Counted from the stretch's first letter, positions 16,630 to 26,392 are shown. The stretch: DNA of 48,955 nt from Lacisediminimonas sp. (GCF_030645335.1 NZ_JAUSNH010000064.1:1-48955), one strand, 5' to 3'. The notes: generated from the letters alone by a model not told the origin. Translations and numbers: made by a program.

Positions 16630-19600
16630 TCAAGCCGCATGCAAATCGCTCCCTTCCCCCTTGTCCAGTCGAGCCAGTATCCTCGATTGCTTCTCCAGCG
16701 CACCAGCCAGGGTCCGTTGCTTGACATGCCCGAACCCGCGAATATCCTCGGGAATACTGGCCAGGGCGACCATATCGGCCAGCTTGGCCGCCGACAAGGC
16801 CGGCAGCATCCGCTCGATCGTGCTGCGATAGTTGACCACCAGCGCGCGCTCGGTCCGGCGTTCTTCGGTGTAGCCAAAGACATCCAGCACGGTGCCGCGC
16901 AAGAAGCGCATGGCCGCCAGGGCGCGAAACGCCTTCATCATCCACGGTCCATATTCTTTCTTTTGCAGATGCCCGTTCGCATCGCGCTTGGCCAGGAGCG
17001 GCGGCGCAAGATGGAACCTGATCTTGTAGTCACCCTCGAACATGGCGGCGATTTTCGCTTCGAAGCCGGTATTGGCATGCAGGCGCGCCACTTCGTATTC
17101 ATCCTTGTACGCCATCAGCTTGAACAGGTACTTCGCCACCGCCTCGCTCAGCCGCAGCGAGCGTCCCGGCTCGCCCAATGCCAGCTCAGCCTGGCGCACA
17201 CGGTCAACCAGGCCGCGATACTGCCGGGCGTAAGCGGCATCCTGGTACGCAAGCAGAAAACGTTCGCGCGTCGCAATCACGTCCTCAAGACCAGGCGAGC
17301 GCCTGAATTCGATTACCTGCGCCGGCACATTCGCCTGGGCGATACGCTCCACCGCCGGCAAGTCATGCGCCGCAACCCGGCCCCAATGAAAGGATTGCTG
17401 GTTGAATTCGACCGACACATCGTTCAACACGATGGCCCTGGCAATCGCCGCCTCCGACAAGGGCAGCCAACCCTTCTGCCACGCATATCCCAACATGAAC
17501 ATGTTGGTGGCAATGCTGTCGCCCATCAGGGCCGTGGCCAGTCGCGTGGCGTCCAGGAAGTCAGCCTGCCCGCTGCCGCAGGCGCGCTCGATCTCGGCGC
17601 GGGCCGGCTGCGCCGGGAATTGCCAGTCGGGATTGCGCACGAAAGCCGCCGTCGGCGTGCCATGCGAATTGATTGCGGCCCGGGTGCGCTGCTCCCCCAT
17701 GCGCGACACGGCGTCGCGGCTGGCGGCAACGATCAGGTCACAACCGATGACGAGGTCAGCCGCGCCGGTGCCCACACGGGTCGCATGCAGATCTTCGGGA
17801 TGCTCGGCCAGCCGCACATGCGACAGCACCGGCCCGCCTTTTTGCGCCAGGCCGCTCATGTCGAGCACGCTGCAAGCGCGTCCTTCCACATGCGCTGCCA
17901 TCGCAATGATCTGGCCGACCGTGATCACGCCGGTGCCGCCAATGCCCGTCACCAGGATGCCAAAACCGCGAGCTTGCCCCTGCAAGGATGGCAATTGCGG
18001 ATGCGGCAAGGCGCCGTTGAAGTCGCCAGGCAGCGCACGCGCTGTCTCCGGCTTTTTCGGCTTGCGCAGGCTGCCGCCTTCCACCGTGACGAAGCTGGGG
18101 CAAAAACCATTGACGCAAGAAAAATCCTTGTTGCAGGAGGATTGGTTGATCTGGCGTTTGCGGCCAAATTCCGTCTCCAGCGGCTCCACGGACAGGCAGT
18201 TGGATTGCACGCTGCAGTCGCCGCAGCCTTCGCAGACCAGTTCATTGATTACGGCGCGCCTGGCGGGATCCGGATAGGCATCGCGCTTGCGCCGGCGGCG
18301 CTTTTCCGATGCGCAAGTCTGGTCATAAATCATGGCCGATGTGCCCGGGCACTCGCGCAGTTCGCGCTGGACCAGATCGAGCTCGCTGCGATGGCGCACG
18401 GTGACGCCCGGCGCCCAGTCGGTGCCGGCCGGATACTTGTCCGGCTCGTCGGTAACGACGACGATGGGCGCCACGCCCTCGGCCGCAAGCTGGCGCGAAA
18501 TCATCGCCGGGTCGAGCGGCCCGTCGACATGCTGGCCGCCGGTCATGGCCACCGCGTCGTTGTACAAGACCTTGTAGGTAATGTTCACTTTGGCGGCGAC
18601 GGCGGCGCGAATGGCCAGCAGGCCCGAATGGTAATAAGTGCCATCACCGAGGTTGGCGAACACATGCTTTTCGCTGGTGAAAGGCGCATTGCCGATCCAG
18701 CTCGCGCCTTCTGCGCCCATGTGGGTGAAGGTTGCCGTCTCGCGATCCATCCACAGCGCCATGTAATGGCAGCCAATGCCGGCCAGCGCGCGGCTGCCTT
18801 CGGGCACCTTGGTCGATGTATTGTGCGGACAACCCGAGCAGAAATGCGGGATGCGATCCTTTTCGGGGTCGGGCTTGCGGGCGACCTGCACCGCCTCTTT
18901 GGCCTCCAGCCAACTGCTGCGTTCACGGATGCGCCCGGCAGCAGGATGGCCGGCGAAATAGCGCTCGATGCGGCTGGCAATCGCCCGCGCAATCTGGGTC
19001 GGATTGAGTTCATAGGTGGCCGGCAGCAACCAGTGGCCATGTCCTTCGCGCCGGGTGTTGCTCCATTCGCCGGTGTCGTCGAACTTGCCGACCACGCGCG
19101 GGCGCACGTCGTCGCGCCAGTTGTAGAGTTCTTCCTTGAGCTGGTACTCCAGGATCTGGCGCTTCTCCTCGACCACCAGGATTTCTTCCAGTCCCTGGGC
19201 GAATTCGCGCACGCCTTGCGCTTCCAGCGGCCAGGTCATGCCGACCTTGTACAGGCGGATGCCGATATCGCGCGCGATCGCCTCGTCGATGCCGAGATCG
19301 GCCAGCGCCTGGCGCGTATCGAGCCAGGATTTGCCGGCAGTGATGATGCCGAAGCGCGCATGCGGGCTGTCCCAGATCACGCGATTGAGCTTGTTGGCGC
19401 GCGCATAGGCCAGCGCGGCATACCACTTGTGGTTGTTCATCCGCGCTTCCTGCTCCAGCGCGGCGTCTGGCCAGCGTATGTTCAGTCCGCCCGCCGGCAG
19501 CACAAAGTCATCCGGCATGGCGATCTGCACCCGATCGGGATCGACCTGCACGGTGGCGCCGGACTCCACCACGTCGGTGACGCATTTCATTGCCACCCAC

Positions 19601-20214
19601 AGCCCGGTGTAACGGCTCATCGCCCAGCCATGCAGGCCGTAGTCCAGGTACTCCTGCACGGATGACGGATACAGCACCGGAATGCCGCAGGCCTTCAGGA
19701 TATGTTCGCTCTGGTGCGCCGCTGTCGACGACTTGGCGGCATGGTCATCGCCGCAGGCAAGCAGTACGCCGCCATGCGGCGCGGTGCCGGCCATATTGGC
19801 GTGCTTGAATACATCGCCGCAACGGTCAACGCCGGGGCCCTTGCCATACCACAGCGAAAACACGCCGTCGTATTGCGCGCCGGGAAACAGATTGACTTGC
19901 TGGGTGCCCCAGATGCTGGTGGCGGCGAGATCCTCGTTGACGCCCGGCTGGAAGCGGACGTGATGCGCCGCCAGGTGGCGCTGCGCCTTTTGCGCAGTCA
20001 TGTCGACGCTGCCCAGGGGCGAGCCGCGGTAGCCGCTGATGAAGCCGGCGGTATTGAGGCCGGCAGCCTGGTCGCGCTGGCGCTGCAACATCGGCAGCCG
20101 GATCAGCGCCTGGGTGCCGGTAATGAAAACCCGGCCGCGCTCCAGGGTGTACTTGTCGTCGAGCGAAATGTCGCGGCTGGCGGCGTCAAGCGCCGCTGGT
20201 GCAGGTGCGTTCAT
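16630..20214 (-). CDS. Indolepyruvate ferredoxin oxidoreductase-family protein (fused, ~1200 aa)
   Basis: A 1194-residue 2-oxoacid oxidoreductase that fuses the alpha (pyrimidine- and TPP-binding) and gamma domains. The N-terminal part has GFISGYRGSPLGSVD and GVNEDLAATSIWGTQQ. The TPP-type region reads CSGCPHNTS, GIGCHYMALWMD and AEGASWIGNAPF. A ferredoxin-like cysteine cluster CEGCGDCSVQSNC lies near residue 658, with further cysteines after it. The gamma domain carries GIGGTGVITVGQIIAMAAH and LDMSGLAQKGGPVLSH. Such enzymes decarboxylate aryl or branched 2-oxoacids to acyl-CoA. ATG 20214 has GGAG just upstream, whereas the open frame begins at an unconvincing TTG (20229). The C-terminal ~200 residues follow the long-form architecture common in Burkholderiales. 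Confidence 0.9.
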   Translation of the reverse strand: MNAPAPAALDAASRDISLDDKYTLERGRVFITGTQALIRLPMLQRQRDQAAGLNTAGFISGYRGSPLGSVDMTAQKAQRHLAAHHVRFQPGVNEDLAATSIWGTQQVNLFPGAQYDGVFSLWYGKGPGVDRCGDVFKHANMAGTAPHGGVLLACGDDHAAKSSTAAHQSEHILKACGIPVLYPSSVQEYLDYGLHGWAMSRYTGLWVAMKCVTDVVESGATVQVDPDRVQIAMPDDFVLPAGGLNIRWPDAALEQEARMNNHKWYAALAYARANKLNRVIWDSPHARFGIITAGKSWLDTRQALADLGIDEAIARDIGIRLYKVGMTWPLEAQGVREFAQGLEEILVVEEKRQILEYQLKEELYNWRDDVRPRVVGKFDDTGEWSNTRREGHGHWLLPATYELNPTQIARAIASRIERYFAGHPAAGRIRERSSWLEAKEAVQVARKPDPEKDRIPHFCSGCPHNTSTKVPEGSRALAGIGCHYMALWMDRETATFTHMGAEGASWIGNAPFTSEKHVFANLGDGTYYHSGLLAIRAAVAAKVNITYKVLYNDAVAMTGGQHVDGPLDPAMISRQLAAEGVAPIVVVTDEPDKYPAGTDWAPGVTVRHRSELDLVQRELRECPGTSAMIYDQTCASEKRRRRKRDAYPDPARRAVINELVCEGCGDCSVQSNCLSVEPLETEFGRKRQINQSSCNKDFSCVNGFCPSFVTVEGGSLRKPKKPETARALPGDFNGALPHPQLPSLQGQARGFGILVTGIGGTGVITVGQIIAMAAHVEGRACSVLDMSGLAQKGGPVLSHVRLAEHPEDLHATRVGTGAADLVIGCDLIVAASRDAVSRMGEQRTRAAINSHGTPTAAFVRNPDWQFPAQPARAEIERACGSGQADFLDATRLATALMGDSIATNMFMLGYAWQKGWLPLSEAAIARAIVLNDVSVEFNQQSFHWGRVAAHDLPAVERIAQANVPAQVIEFRRSPGLEDVIATRERFLLAYQDAAYARQYRGLVDRVRQAELALGEPGRSLRLSEAVAKYLFKLMAYKDEYEVARLHANTGFEAKIAAMFEGDYKIRFHLAPPLLAKRDANGHLQKKEYGPWMMKAFRALAAMRFLRGTVLDVFGYTEERRTERALVVNYRSTIERMLPALSAAKLADMVALASIPEDIRGFGHVKQRTLAGALEKQSRILARLDKGEGSDLHAA

Positions 20215-20370
20215 GCTGTCTCCGTCCAAAAATTTTGTCTTTGGTGCGATTTCATCATCGCCTTTGTCGCAGCCGTCGGACGTCCTTGTGAGACAGTCGA
20301 TGACTGTTGTTTGTTACGTTAGCATATCCCGCCGCCGCCGTTGCCGCTGGGTTGCCGCCGACGGCCAAAT

Positions 20371-21618
20371 CTAATCGTCATCCGGCCGCGCGGCTTGCCA
20401 GGCCGGCGTGATTGCCGCCACCCGGGCCTGCCGGATCGCCTCCGGAATGCGCTGTGCCTGGTCGGGATAACGACTGGCGGTCTCGCTGGCAATTTGGCCG
20501 GCGGGTACCGCACGCGCCGCCTGCAATGCCTGCAATAAATACGCTGCCTGTGGAAATGGTCGTTGCCCGAAACCGCTGCGGCCGCGATAGTCGCACTCGC
20601 ACGCGCGCAACATCTGTTCGAAGCGCTGCGGCTTGCGAAAGGCATCGCAACGCTCGAACAGGCGCAGCATGGTGTCCGGGCGCAATTCCAGCGCGCGCCC
20701 GATATTGCCGTGTTCGCGCGCCGTCATCAGCGCCAGGTCGCGGGCGTCGTTGGGCACCTTCAAGCGCTGGCAAACCTGCTCCACCAGGCGCACGCTGTGC
20801 GCTTCATGCCCGTGGTGGCGCGGCCATTCGGCGGGCGGCGTAACACCCTTGCCGAGATCATGGGTCAGCGCGGCGAAGCGCACTTCCATCGGCTCGCCCC
20901 GCTGCGCGGCCAGGTCGAGCACCATCATCACGTGCACGCCGGTATCGATTTCAGGATGATGCACTGCCGATTGCGGCACGCCCCACAGGCAGTCCAGCTC
21001 CGGCAGGATGCGCGCCAGCGCGCCGCACTCGCGCAGCACGTCGAACATGCGCGAGGGCTTTTGCTCCATCAGGCCACGCGCCAGTTCCTGCCAGACGCGC
21101 TCCGGCACCAGGGCGTCGACTTCGCCGGCGGCCACCATCTGCCGCATCAGCGCATTGGTTTGCGCGGCAACGCTGAAGTCGGCAAAGCGCGCTGCAAAGC
21201 GCGCGACCCGCAAGATACGCACCGGATCTTCGACGAACGCCGGTGATACATGACGGAATACGCGCGCGGCAAGGTCGGCACGGCCATTGAAAGGATCGAC
21301 GATGCTGCCGTCCTCATTGCGCGCCATTGCATTGATGGTCAGGTCGCGCCGCGCGAGATCCTGCTCCAGCGTGACGTCGGGCGCGGCCTGGAACAGGAAG
21401 CCGGCATAGCCCGGCGCGGTCTTGCGCTCGGTACGGGCCAGTGCATATTCTTCATTGGTCTGCGGGTGCAGGAATACCGGGAAATCACGGCCCACCGGAC
21501 GAAAGCCGGCTTCCATCATTTCCTGCGGCGTGGCGCCGACCACGACATGGTCATGGTCCTTCACCGGCAGCCCGAGCAAGGCATCGCGCACTGCGCCGCC
21601 GACGACATACGTCTTCAT
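20371..21618 (-). CDS. cca: CCA-adding tRNA nucleotidyltransferase (multifunctional, HD domain)
   Basis: A 415-residue class II nucleotidyltransferase that builds or repairs the 3'-CCA of tRNA. The N-terminus starts [21 protein letters not shown] with the metal-binding D-H-D of [19 protein letters not shown] and [14 protein letters not shown] are the NTP- and tRNA-binding blocks. The C-terminal half has an HD domain ([22 protein letters not shown]), as in the E. coli-type multifunctional enzyme with phosphatase and phosphodiesterase activity. The start at 21618 fits the family exactly; the frame extends upstream into the glutathione S-transferase gene but that part is not coding. It lies 7 bases after that gene, so they form an operon. 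Between it and 20214 is a 156-bp gap with the leader of the oxidoreductase gene. Confidence 0.93.
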   Translation of the reverse strand: MKTYVVGGAVRDALLGLPVKDHDHVVVGATPQEMMEAGFRPVGRDFPVFLHPQTNEEYALARTERKTAPGYAGFLFQAAPDVTLEQDLARRDLTINAMARNEDGSIVDPFNGRADLAARVFRHVSPAFVEDPVRILRVARFAARFADFSVAAQTNALMRQMVAAGEVDALVPERVWQELARGLMEQKPSRMFDVLRECGALARILPELDCLWGVPQSAVHHPEIDTGVHVMMVLDLAAQRGEPMEVRFAALTHDLGKGVTPPAEWPRHHGHEAHSVRLVEQVCQRLKVPNDARDLALMTAREHGNIGRALELRPDTMLRLFERCDAFRKPQRFEQMLRACECDYRGRSGFGQRPFPQAAYLLQALQAARAVPAGQIASETASRYPDQAQRIPEAIRQARVAAITPAWQAARPDDD

Positions 21619-21625
21619 GCCCGGC

Positions 21626-22342
21626 TCATTGGGCGTTGTCGTATTTCGGGATGGCTTCGGTTTCAGCGTGCGCCTGCGCCACCCATAGCGCAACGGCCGG
21701 ATGCTCCGCTACCCGTTCCACATACGCCTGCAATGCTGGCGCCAGCGCGACGTCATAGGTCAGGAAACGCATCACCACCGGCGCATAAAACGCGTCCGCG
21801 ATGGAAAAGTCCCCAAACAGGAAACCGCGATGGCCGAAACCGGACAGACATTGCTCCCATATCTCGCAAATGCGCCCGATGTCGGCCTGTGCATCGGGCG
21901 TGCGCCCCTTTCCGGGCCGCGAAGCGCGGATGTTCATGCTCATGTCGTGCCGCAGTCCCGAAAAACTGGCATGCATCTCGGCGCAGATCGAACGCGCAGT
22001 GGCGCGCGCGCGCAAGTCGCGCGGCCACATGCCGTGCCGCGGAAATTGCTCGGCAAGGTATTCGCAGATCGCCAGCGAATCCCAGATGGCATGTCCGTCG
22101 GCAATCAGCACCGGCACCCGGCCGGACGGCGAGTAAAGGGCGATCTGCTGGTAGGTATCGGGCCGGTCCAGGCAAATGCGGATTTCTTCAAATGGAATAT
22201 CGAAAGCCGTCAGCGCGACCCAGGGCCGCATCGACCATGACGAGTAATTCTTGTTGGCAATGACGAGCTGCAAATGGCCCGGCCCCGTACTCGCGGCCAC
22301 AGCCAGTGCAGCGGTCATCGATTCCAGTTCAGTGTCCTGCAT
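21626..22342 (-). CDS. Glutathione S-transferase family protein
   Basis: A 238-residue protein with an N-terminal thioredoxin-like domain and a helical C-terminal domain. The [20 protein letters not shown] block holds the probable catalytic serine. [28 protein letters not shown] gives the cis-proline and the ES-like (DS) glutathione-binding turn. [18 protein letters not shown] in the C-terminal domain is the N-capping/hydrophobic staple region. Likely cytosolic, conjugating or isomerising small electrophiles; the substrate is not predictable. The first ATG (22342) gives a 23-residue lead before the domain; an internal ATG at 22318 with GGA upstream is an alternative. Cotranscribed with cca. 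Confidence 0.88.
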   Translation of the reverse strand: MQDTELESMTAALAVAASTGPGHLQLVIANKNYSSWSMRPWVALTAFDIPFEEIRICLDRPDTYQQIALYSPSGRVPVLIADGHAIWDSLAICEYLAEQFPRHGMWPRDLRARATARSICAEMHASFSGLRHDMSMNIRASRPGKGRTPDAQADIGRICEIWEQCLSGFGHRGFLFGDFSIADAFYAPVVMRFLTYDVALAPALQAYVERVAEHPAVALWVAQAHAETEAIPKYDNAQ

Positions 22343-22428
22343 GTCTTTTGTCGCCAGGTGTGGTCAGCGTGCGCAGGCCAATCGAGATCGACGAAGGTCA
22401 ACGATTCTCTGCCGTGCGCTTGCCGGGT

Positions 22429-24372
22429 TCATGGACGGGCGTCTGCCAGCGTAGGCTCGATGTATCCCTTGGGCGCAACCGATCCGAGGCGCTCGCGCAG
22501 CGACTGCGGCCTGCCCTCGAACAGCGCAGCATAATAAGTCGCGTTGGACAATACGTTCTTGACGTAGTTGCGGGTCTCGGTAAAGGGAATGGTCTCGGCA
22601 AACACGGCGCCTTCCACCGTGCGCGACAGCGTCGAACGCCATGCGCGCGGGCGGCCCGGCCCGGCATTGTAGGCAGCGGTGGCCATTGCCTGCGAACCCT
22701 CAAGATCGGTCAGCACCATGTTCAGGTAACTGGTGCCGAGCACGATATTGGTCCCGATATCGTTGACCCGCGAATGGTGGAAGTCCTGCATGCCGATCTT
22801 GCGTGCAACGAACTTTGCGGTGGCCGGCATCAATTGCATCAGCCCCGATGCGCCCACATGCGAACGCGCCGACAGGATGAAACGGGATTCCTGCCGAATC
22901 AGGCCGTAGACCCAGGCCTTGTCCAGGTTCAGCGATTGCGTCGCCTTGTGCATCTGCTCGCTGAACGGCGAAGGAAAGCGCTGGGTGAAATCAAACTCCG
23001 TACGAGTCCGATCCGAGGTGTTGACCATGCGGTCCAGCAAGTTGCTGCGGCGGGCAAATTCGGCGGCAGCCAGGACCTGGCGGTCGTTCATCTTGCGCAA
23101 TTGCCAGTTCCATTCGCGATAGCCCTCGAAGCGCAGGTTCATCTCCAGCAACTTGATGGCGCGCTTGAAACCGGGATTGGCGGCCATGGCATTGATTTCA
23201 TCCTCGCTGGCCAGCGTGGCCTGCGGCGGCACGCTGATGCGCAGGCCCAGCTCTTCGGTCGCCAGTTGGCCATAGAAATTCATCTGGCTGGAAATCGACT
23301 TGAATGCCGCTTGCGCTTCTGCGGAGCGGCCATCCACTTTCAGCGCGCGGCCTTTCCAGTACACCCAGGCATTGTCGTTTTGCAGGGACGACGGCATGGC
23401 GTCGATCGCATCGCGCATCAGCTTCCAGTCGCCGGCGCGCAATGCGGAGCGGGCTTTCCATTGGTGGCCATCCAGCGACAGTGGCGCCTTCCCGGCACGA
23501 CGCCAGTACTCGGCCGCATTCGGCGCTGCTTTCAATGAAGCCTGTAGGGCGATTTGCGCCCAGCCCTGCGCTTGCTCGGCAGCACTGAGCCTGGGCGCGG
23601 TGCGCTCCAATGCCTGCACCGCCTGCTCGAGTCCGCCAGCGGCGAGCCGGCCCAGCGCCACCAGGAACAGCTCACGCGAGCCGCGATCAGGCCCGACCCG
23701 GCCGATCACCAGCCCCGGCCGTTCCAGCGCCTGGACCACGGCAGATTCCGGCATCCCGGGGTGCGCACCCAGCCGGCGCGCCAGGTTGGAATAATTGGCT
23801 TCGCCGGCCAGCCGGACCTGGGCCCAGATGTCGTCGGCCTTGAACTGGCCGTTCTGCGCCAGCGCGGCAACCAGCGCCGGACAGGCTTCGCCATAAGTCT
23901 TGGGCGTGGTCAGCAACTGGCGCGCTGCGGCGGCGACGTCCTCGCCTTTTTGCGCCTGCGACATCAGCGCATAGCACTTGAGCTGGGTGTCGTCGTCGAG
24001 GATGAACTGCGGATATTGTTCATCGAAAGTCGCCCAGTCGCGGTTGGCGCCCAGCAGCAGCAGCCAGTCGTTGCGCAGGCGGTCGCCAATCGCGGTGCCG
24101 GCATGGCGCGCCAGGTAATCGCGGATTTCCCCTTGCGATGCGCCGGCCAGCCGCGTTTTCAGTTGGTAATACTCGACATACGAGGGGATCGGATACTGCG
24201 CCAGACGGGACGCCAGGTCGGCGGCGCGGACGGCGTCGCCACGGCGGGCTGCGTCGCGCAGGGACAGGAAGTTCTCGTCATCACCGCCGGACTGGGCCAA
24301 GGCGACGGAAGACATGGCCAGCGCACCGAGCGCGGCCGCCATCAACTGGTAAAAAATCGTCCTGGCTCGCAT
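22429..24372 (-). CDS. slt: Soluble lytic murein transglycosylase (Slt70-like)
   Basis: A 647-residue periplasmic enzyme that cleaves peptidoglycan glycan strands to 1,6-anhydro-muropeptides. The first ~28 residues (MRARTIFYQLMAAALGALAMSS…ALAQS) are a signal peptide. The long middle is an alpha-superhelical linker domain. The C-terminal lysozyme-like domain contains catalytic E495 in IRQESRF, then GASGLMQLMPATAKFVA and ATAAYNAGPGRPRAW. ATG 24372 is chosen because it begins the signal peptide; the open frame upstream to 24465 encodes no such segment. It is divergent from the cyclo-ligase gene, with overlapping -10-like elements between them. Confidence 0.93.
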   Translation of the reverse strand: MRARTIFYQLMAAALGALAMSSVALAQSGGDDENFLSLRDAARRGDAVRAADLASRLAQYPIPSYVEYYQLKTRLAGASQGEIRDYLARHAGTAIGDRLRNDWLLLLGANRDWATFDEQYPQFILDDDTQLKCYALMSQAQKGEDVAAAARQLLTTPKTYGEACPALVAALAQNGQFKADDIWAQVRLAGEANYSNLARRLGAHPGMPESAVVQALERPGLVIGRVGPDRGSRELFLVALGRLAAGGLEQAVQALERTAPRLSAAEQAQGWAQIALQASLKAAPNAAEYWRRAGKAPLSLDGHQWKARSALRAGDWKLMRDAIDAMPSSLQNDNAWVYWKGRALKVDGRSAEAQAAFKSISSQMNFYGQLATEELGLRISVPPQATLASEDEINAMAANPGFKRAIKLLEMNLRFEGYREWNWQLRKMNDRQVLAAAEFARRSNLLDRMVNTSDRTRTEFDFTQRFPSPFSEQMHKATQSLNLDKAWVYGLIRQESRFILSARSHVGASGLMQLMPATAKFVARKIGMQDFHHSRVNDIGTNIVLGTSYLNMVLTDLEGSQAMATAAYNAGPGRPRAWRSTLSRTVEGAVFAETIPFTETRNYVKNVLSNATYYAALFEGRPQSLRERLGSVAPKGYIEPTLADARP

Positions 24373-24410
24373 GGTAATAGGCCCTTCCCTGAAGCAACAC
24401 ATTGTTCGTC

Positions 24411-24418
24411 TAGAATAG
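24411..24418. promoter_or_regulatory. Overlapping divergent -10 elements (slt / fau)
   Basis: TAGAAT (24411-24416) on the plus strand and TATTCT on the minus strand (24418-24413) overlap in the 114-bp space between the divergent slt and fau genes. Both -35 regions are weak. The two transcripts would compete for polymerase. Confidence 0.35.
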
Positions 24419-24486
24419 CACGCACGCTGATGACTTCCACCAGCAAAAGCCGGCATCCGCCGCATGGTTGAGTGTGCTTTTGAATC

Positions 24487-25032
24487 ATGTCAAATAAAAC
24501 AGACCTGCGGGTCAGCTTGCTGATGCAGCGCCGCGCAATGTCGCCGGATTCCCGGGCCGGCATGGACCGTGCAATGTGCGACGCCGTCCTGGCCTGGTGC
24601 AAGTCTCATTCGCCCACCGTGCTGGGGGTGTACATGCCGATGCGGGGCGAGCCCGACCTGGCCGCGGCCTATGCGCAACTGATCCGGGACGGGATGCAAC
24701 TGGCGCTGCCGGTAGTGGTGCAGCGGGACGCGCCACTGGTATTTGCCGCCTGGACCCCGGGCCAGCCAACGACGCGCGACCTGGCCGGTGCGCAGGTACC
24801 GGCGCCGCCGCAGCAGTTGGTCGAGCCGGACACGCTGCTGATCCCATGCCTTGGATACAGCAGGGCGCGCTATCGGCTTGGTTATGGCGCGGGATATTAC
24901 GACCGGACGCTGGCCGAACGGCCACAGGTTCACTCAATCGGCATTGCCTGGGCAGGCAGCGAAGTCGAATTCGCGCCGGACAGCTACGATTTGCCGATGC
25001 AGGCCGTCATTACTGAAGCCGGACTGCGCTAA
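24487..25032 (+). CDS. fau: 5-formyltetrahydrofolate cyclo-ligase
   Basis: A 181-residue enzyme that converts 5-formyl-THF with ATP to 5,10-methenyl-THF, returning stored folate to the one-carbon pool. Landmarks are VLGVYMPMRGEPDL (substrate loop), LIPCLGYSRARYRLGYGAGYYDR (ATP/folate-binding motif, about residues 118-140) and the IGIAWAGSEV block. Length is usual for the family. The gene is convergent with metF, another folate one-carbon gene. A two-layer hairpin between the two stop codons may end both transcripts. In other proteobacteria this gene often follows ssrS (6S RNA), but I see no 6S-like structure in the 114-bp upstream gap. Confidence 0.9.
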   Translation: MSNKTDLRVSLLMQRRAMSPDSRAGMDRAMCDAVLAWCKSHSPTVLGVYMPMRGEPDLAAAYAQLIRDGMQLALPVVVQRDAPLVFAAWTPGQPTTRDLAGAQVPAPPQQLVEPDTLLIPCLGYSRARYRLGYGAGYYDRTLAERPQVHSIGIAWAGSEVEFAPDSYDLPMQAVITEAGLR

Positions 25033-25064
25033 ACGCAAGCGGCGCGCCAAACGCCGATCTGCGT
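25033..25064. terminator. Candidate bidirectional stem-loop between fau and metF
   Basis: ACGCA (25033-25037) pairs with TGCGT (25060-25064) and CGGCG (25040-25044) with CGCCG (25052-25056) around CGCCAAA. It lies exactly between two convergent stop codons. No T-run, so termination is likely but not certain. Confidence 0.45.
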
Positions 25065-25074
25065 CCTGGCCCTG

Positions 25075-25923
25075 CTACTGCTCTGCCAGCCGCAAGCGCT
25101 TCCACAGCTCGGTGGTCGCACCGGCCTGGTTCAGGGAATAGAAATGCAGGCCCGGCGCGCCGCCGGCCAGCAATCGTTCGCACAGCCCGGTCACGACATC
25201 CATGCCAAAAGCGCGGATCGACGCAACATCGTCGCCATAACTGGCCAGCCGCTGCCGTATCCAGCGCGGTATCTCGGCGCCGCACATGTCCGAGAAGCGG
25301 CTCAACTGTGAATAATTGGTGATCGGCATGATGCCCGCGGCAATCGGCACATCGACACCGGCGCGGCGCACATCGTCGACGAAACGGAAATAGGCATCGG
25401 CATTGTAGAAATACTGGGTGATGCCGGCATTGGCCCCGGCGCTCACTTTGCGCACGAAATTCTGCAGGTCGTCCTGCGGTGATTTCGCTTGCGGATGCAC
25501 TTCCGGATAGGCTGCGGCTTCGATATGGAACCAGTCGCCGGTCTCGGCGCGGATGAAGGCGATCAGCTCGCTGGCGTAACGGAATTCGCCAGAGGCCGCC
25601 TCGCCGTAGCCGCTGGGCAAATCGCCGCGCAGCGCCACCAGGCGTCGGATGTTGTTGGCCTTGTATTCCGCAAGGATTTCGCGCAGGTCATTGCGCGAGC
25701 GGCCAATGCAGGAGATATGCGGCGCGGCTACATGGCCCTCGCTGCAAATTTCCAGCACGGTGTCGCGGGTGCCCGACTGGGTCGAGCCACCGGCGCCGAA
25801 GGTGACCGAAAAATAGGCCGGCTTCAATGCGGCCAGCTGGGCGCGCGCGGCGCGCAGCTTGTCGGTCCCTTCCGGCGTCTTGGGCGGGAAAAATTCAATG
25901 CTGAAGCTTTTGGAAGGGGTCAT
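25075..25923 (-). CDS. metF: 5,10-methylenetetrahydrofolate reductase
   Basis: A 282-residue FAD-dependent TIM-barrel enzyme that makes 5-methyl-THF for methionine synthesis. The start has FSIEFFPPKTPEG with the catalytic glutamate, then KPAYFSVTFGAGGSTQ. CIGRSRNDLREILAEY, LVALRGDLPSG and GANAGITQYFYNADAYFRF carry folate and flavin contacts. It is the distal gene of the ahcY–membrane protein–metF operon, 4 bases after the membrane protein gene, so it should share SAH-riboswitch control if no internal promoter exists. Its product replenishes methyl groups consumed in the cycle that AhcY serves. Confidence 0.94.
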   Translation of the reverse strand: MTPSKSFSIEFFPPKTPEGTDKLRAARAQLAALKPAYFSVTFGAGGSTQSGTRDTVLEICSEGHVAAPHISCIGRSRNDLREILAEYKANNIRRLVALRGDLPSGYGEAASGEFRYASELIAFIRAETGDWFHIEAAAYPEVHPQAKSPQDDLQNFVRKVSAGANAGITQYFYNADAYFRFVDDVRRAGVDVPIAAGIMPITNYSQLSRFSDMCGAEIPRWIRQRLASYGDDVASIRAFGMDVVTGLCERLLAGGAPGLHFYSLNQAGATTELWKRLRLAEQ

Positions 25924-25927
25924 TGCG

Positions 25928-26269
25928 TCACTCTTTCAACAGTAGCGCCGACAGCGCCCAGGAAATGGCGCTGTACAGCAAGGCGCCGCCGATTGCGGCC
26001 CAGAAACCGGCTACATAAAATCCGGTGATCATCGACGCCACCGCCCAGAACATCAGGCCGTTGATGACAAAGATGAACAGTCCCAAAGTGATGACCGTGA
26101 CCGGCAGTGTCAGCAATACCAGCACCGGCCGGATCAGGGTATTGACCAGACCCAACACCAGCGCAGCGATCAGCGCCGTGGGGAAGTCGCTGATTTCAAC
26201 CGATTTCATCAGCCAGGACACAGCGAACAAGGCGGCCGTATTGATCAGCCAGGCGAGCAAGAGACGCAT
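25928..26269 (-). CDS. Small four-helix membrane protein (phage-holin family 4 / YvlD-like)
   Basis: A 113-residue integral membrane protein with four hydrophobic segments. Conserved family features are ALVLGLVNTLIRPVLVLLTLPVTVITLGLFIFVINGLM-type sequence around residues 36-73, with the N-R-P motif at the start of the second helix. The family (Pfam 4TM phage holin / DUF360-like) is of unknown function and is chromosomal, not viral. It sits between ahcY and metF, spaced 4 bases from metF, an arrangement I recall as common in betaproteobacteria. Whether it has a role in the methyl cycle is unknown. Confidence 0.8.
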   Translation of the reverse strand: MRLLLAWLINTAALFAVSWLMKSVEISDFPTALIAALVLGLVNTLIRPVLVLLTLPVTVITLGLFIFVINGLMFWAVASMITGFYVAGFWAAIGGALLYSAISWALSALLLKE

Positions 26270-26296
26270 GGGACTTCCTTTGTCAGGTTGCGCGCG

Positions 26297-26316
26297 CCCG
26301 TCACGGGCGCCCGTAC
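26297..26316. repeat. 7-bp GC hairpin between ahcY and the membrane protein gene
   Basis: GCGCCCG and CGGGCGC flank TCA within the 145-bp ahcY–membrane-protein gap. Together with the 11-bp hairpin nearer ahcY it could adjust relative expression inside the operon. Confidence 0.35.
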
Positions 26317-26366
26317 TGCGAATGTTCTGGAACGTGCTGCAAAAGCGGTCCGGCGACAGTCTTGCG

Positions 26367-26392
26367 CCTGGCCAGGCACCAGCCTGGCCAGG
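26367..26392. repeat. 11-bp perfect stem-loop downstream of ahcY
   Basis: CCTGGCCAGGC (26367-26377) and GCCTGGCCAGG (26382-26392) pair around a 4-base loop, 22 bp past the ahcY stop on the transcript side. No T-run follows on either strand. It is probably a partial terminator or an mRNA 3'-end stabiliser inside the ahcY–metF operon. Confidence 0.5.

Noticed and set aside
16558-19665. A 1035-codon open frame on the plus strand
   Set aside because: It lies antisense inside the indolepyruvate oxidoreductase gene, whose protein has clear motifs throughout. Long antisense frames arise readily in high-GC genes with this codon bias, and the translated sequence is rich in Arg, His and Gln with no recognisable domain.
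25928-26269. Prophage remnant (holin-family gene)
   Set aside because: The 4TM family is a common chromosomal membrane protein; no other phage gene is nearby and it is locked in the ahcY–metF operon.
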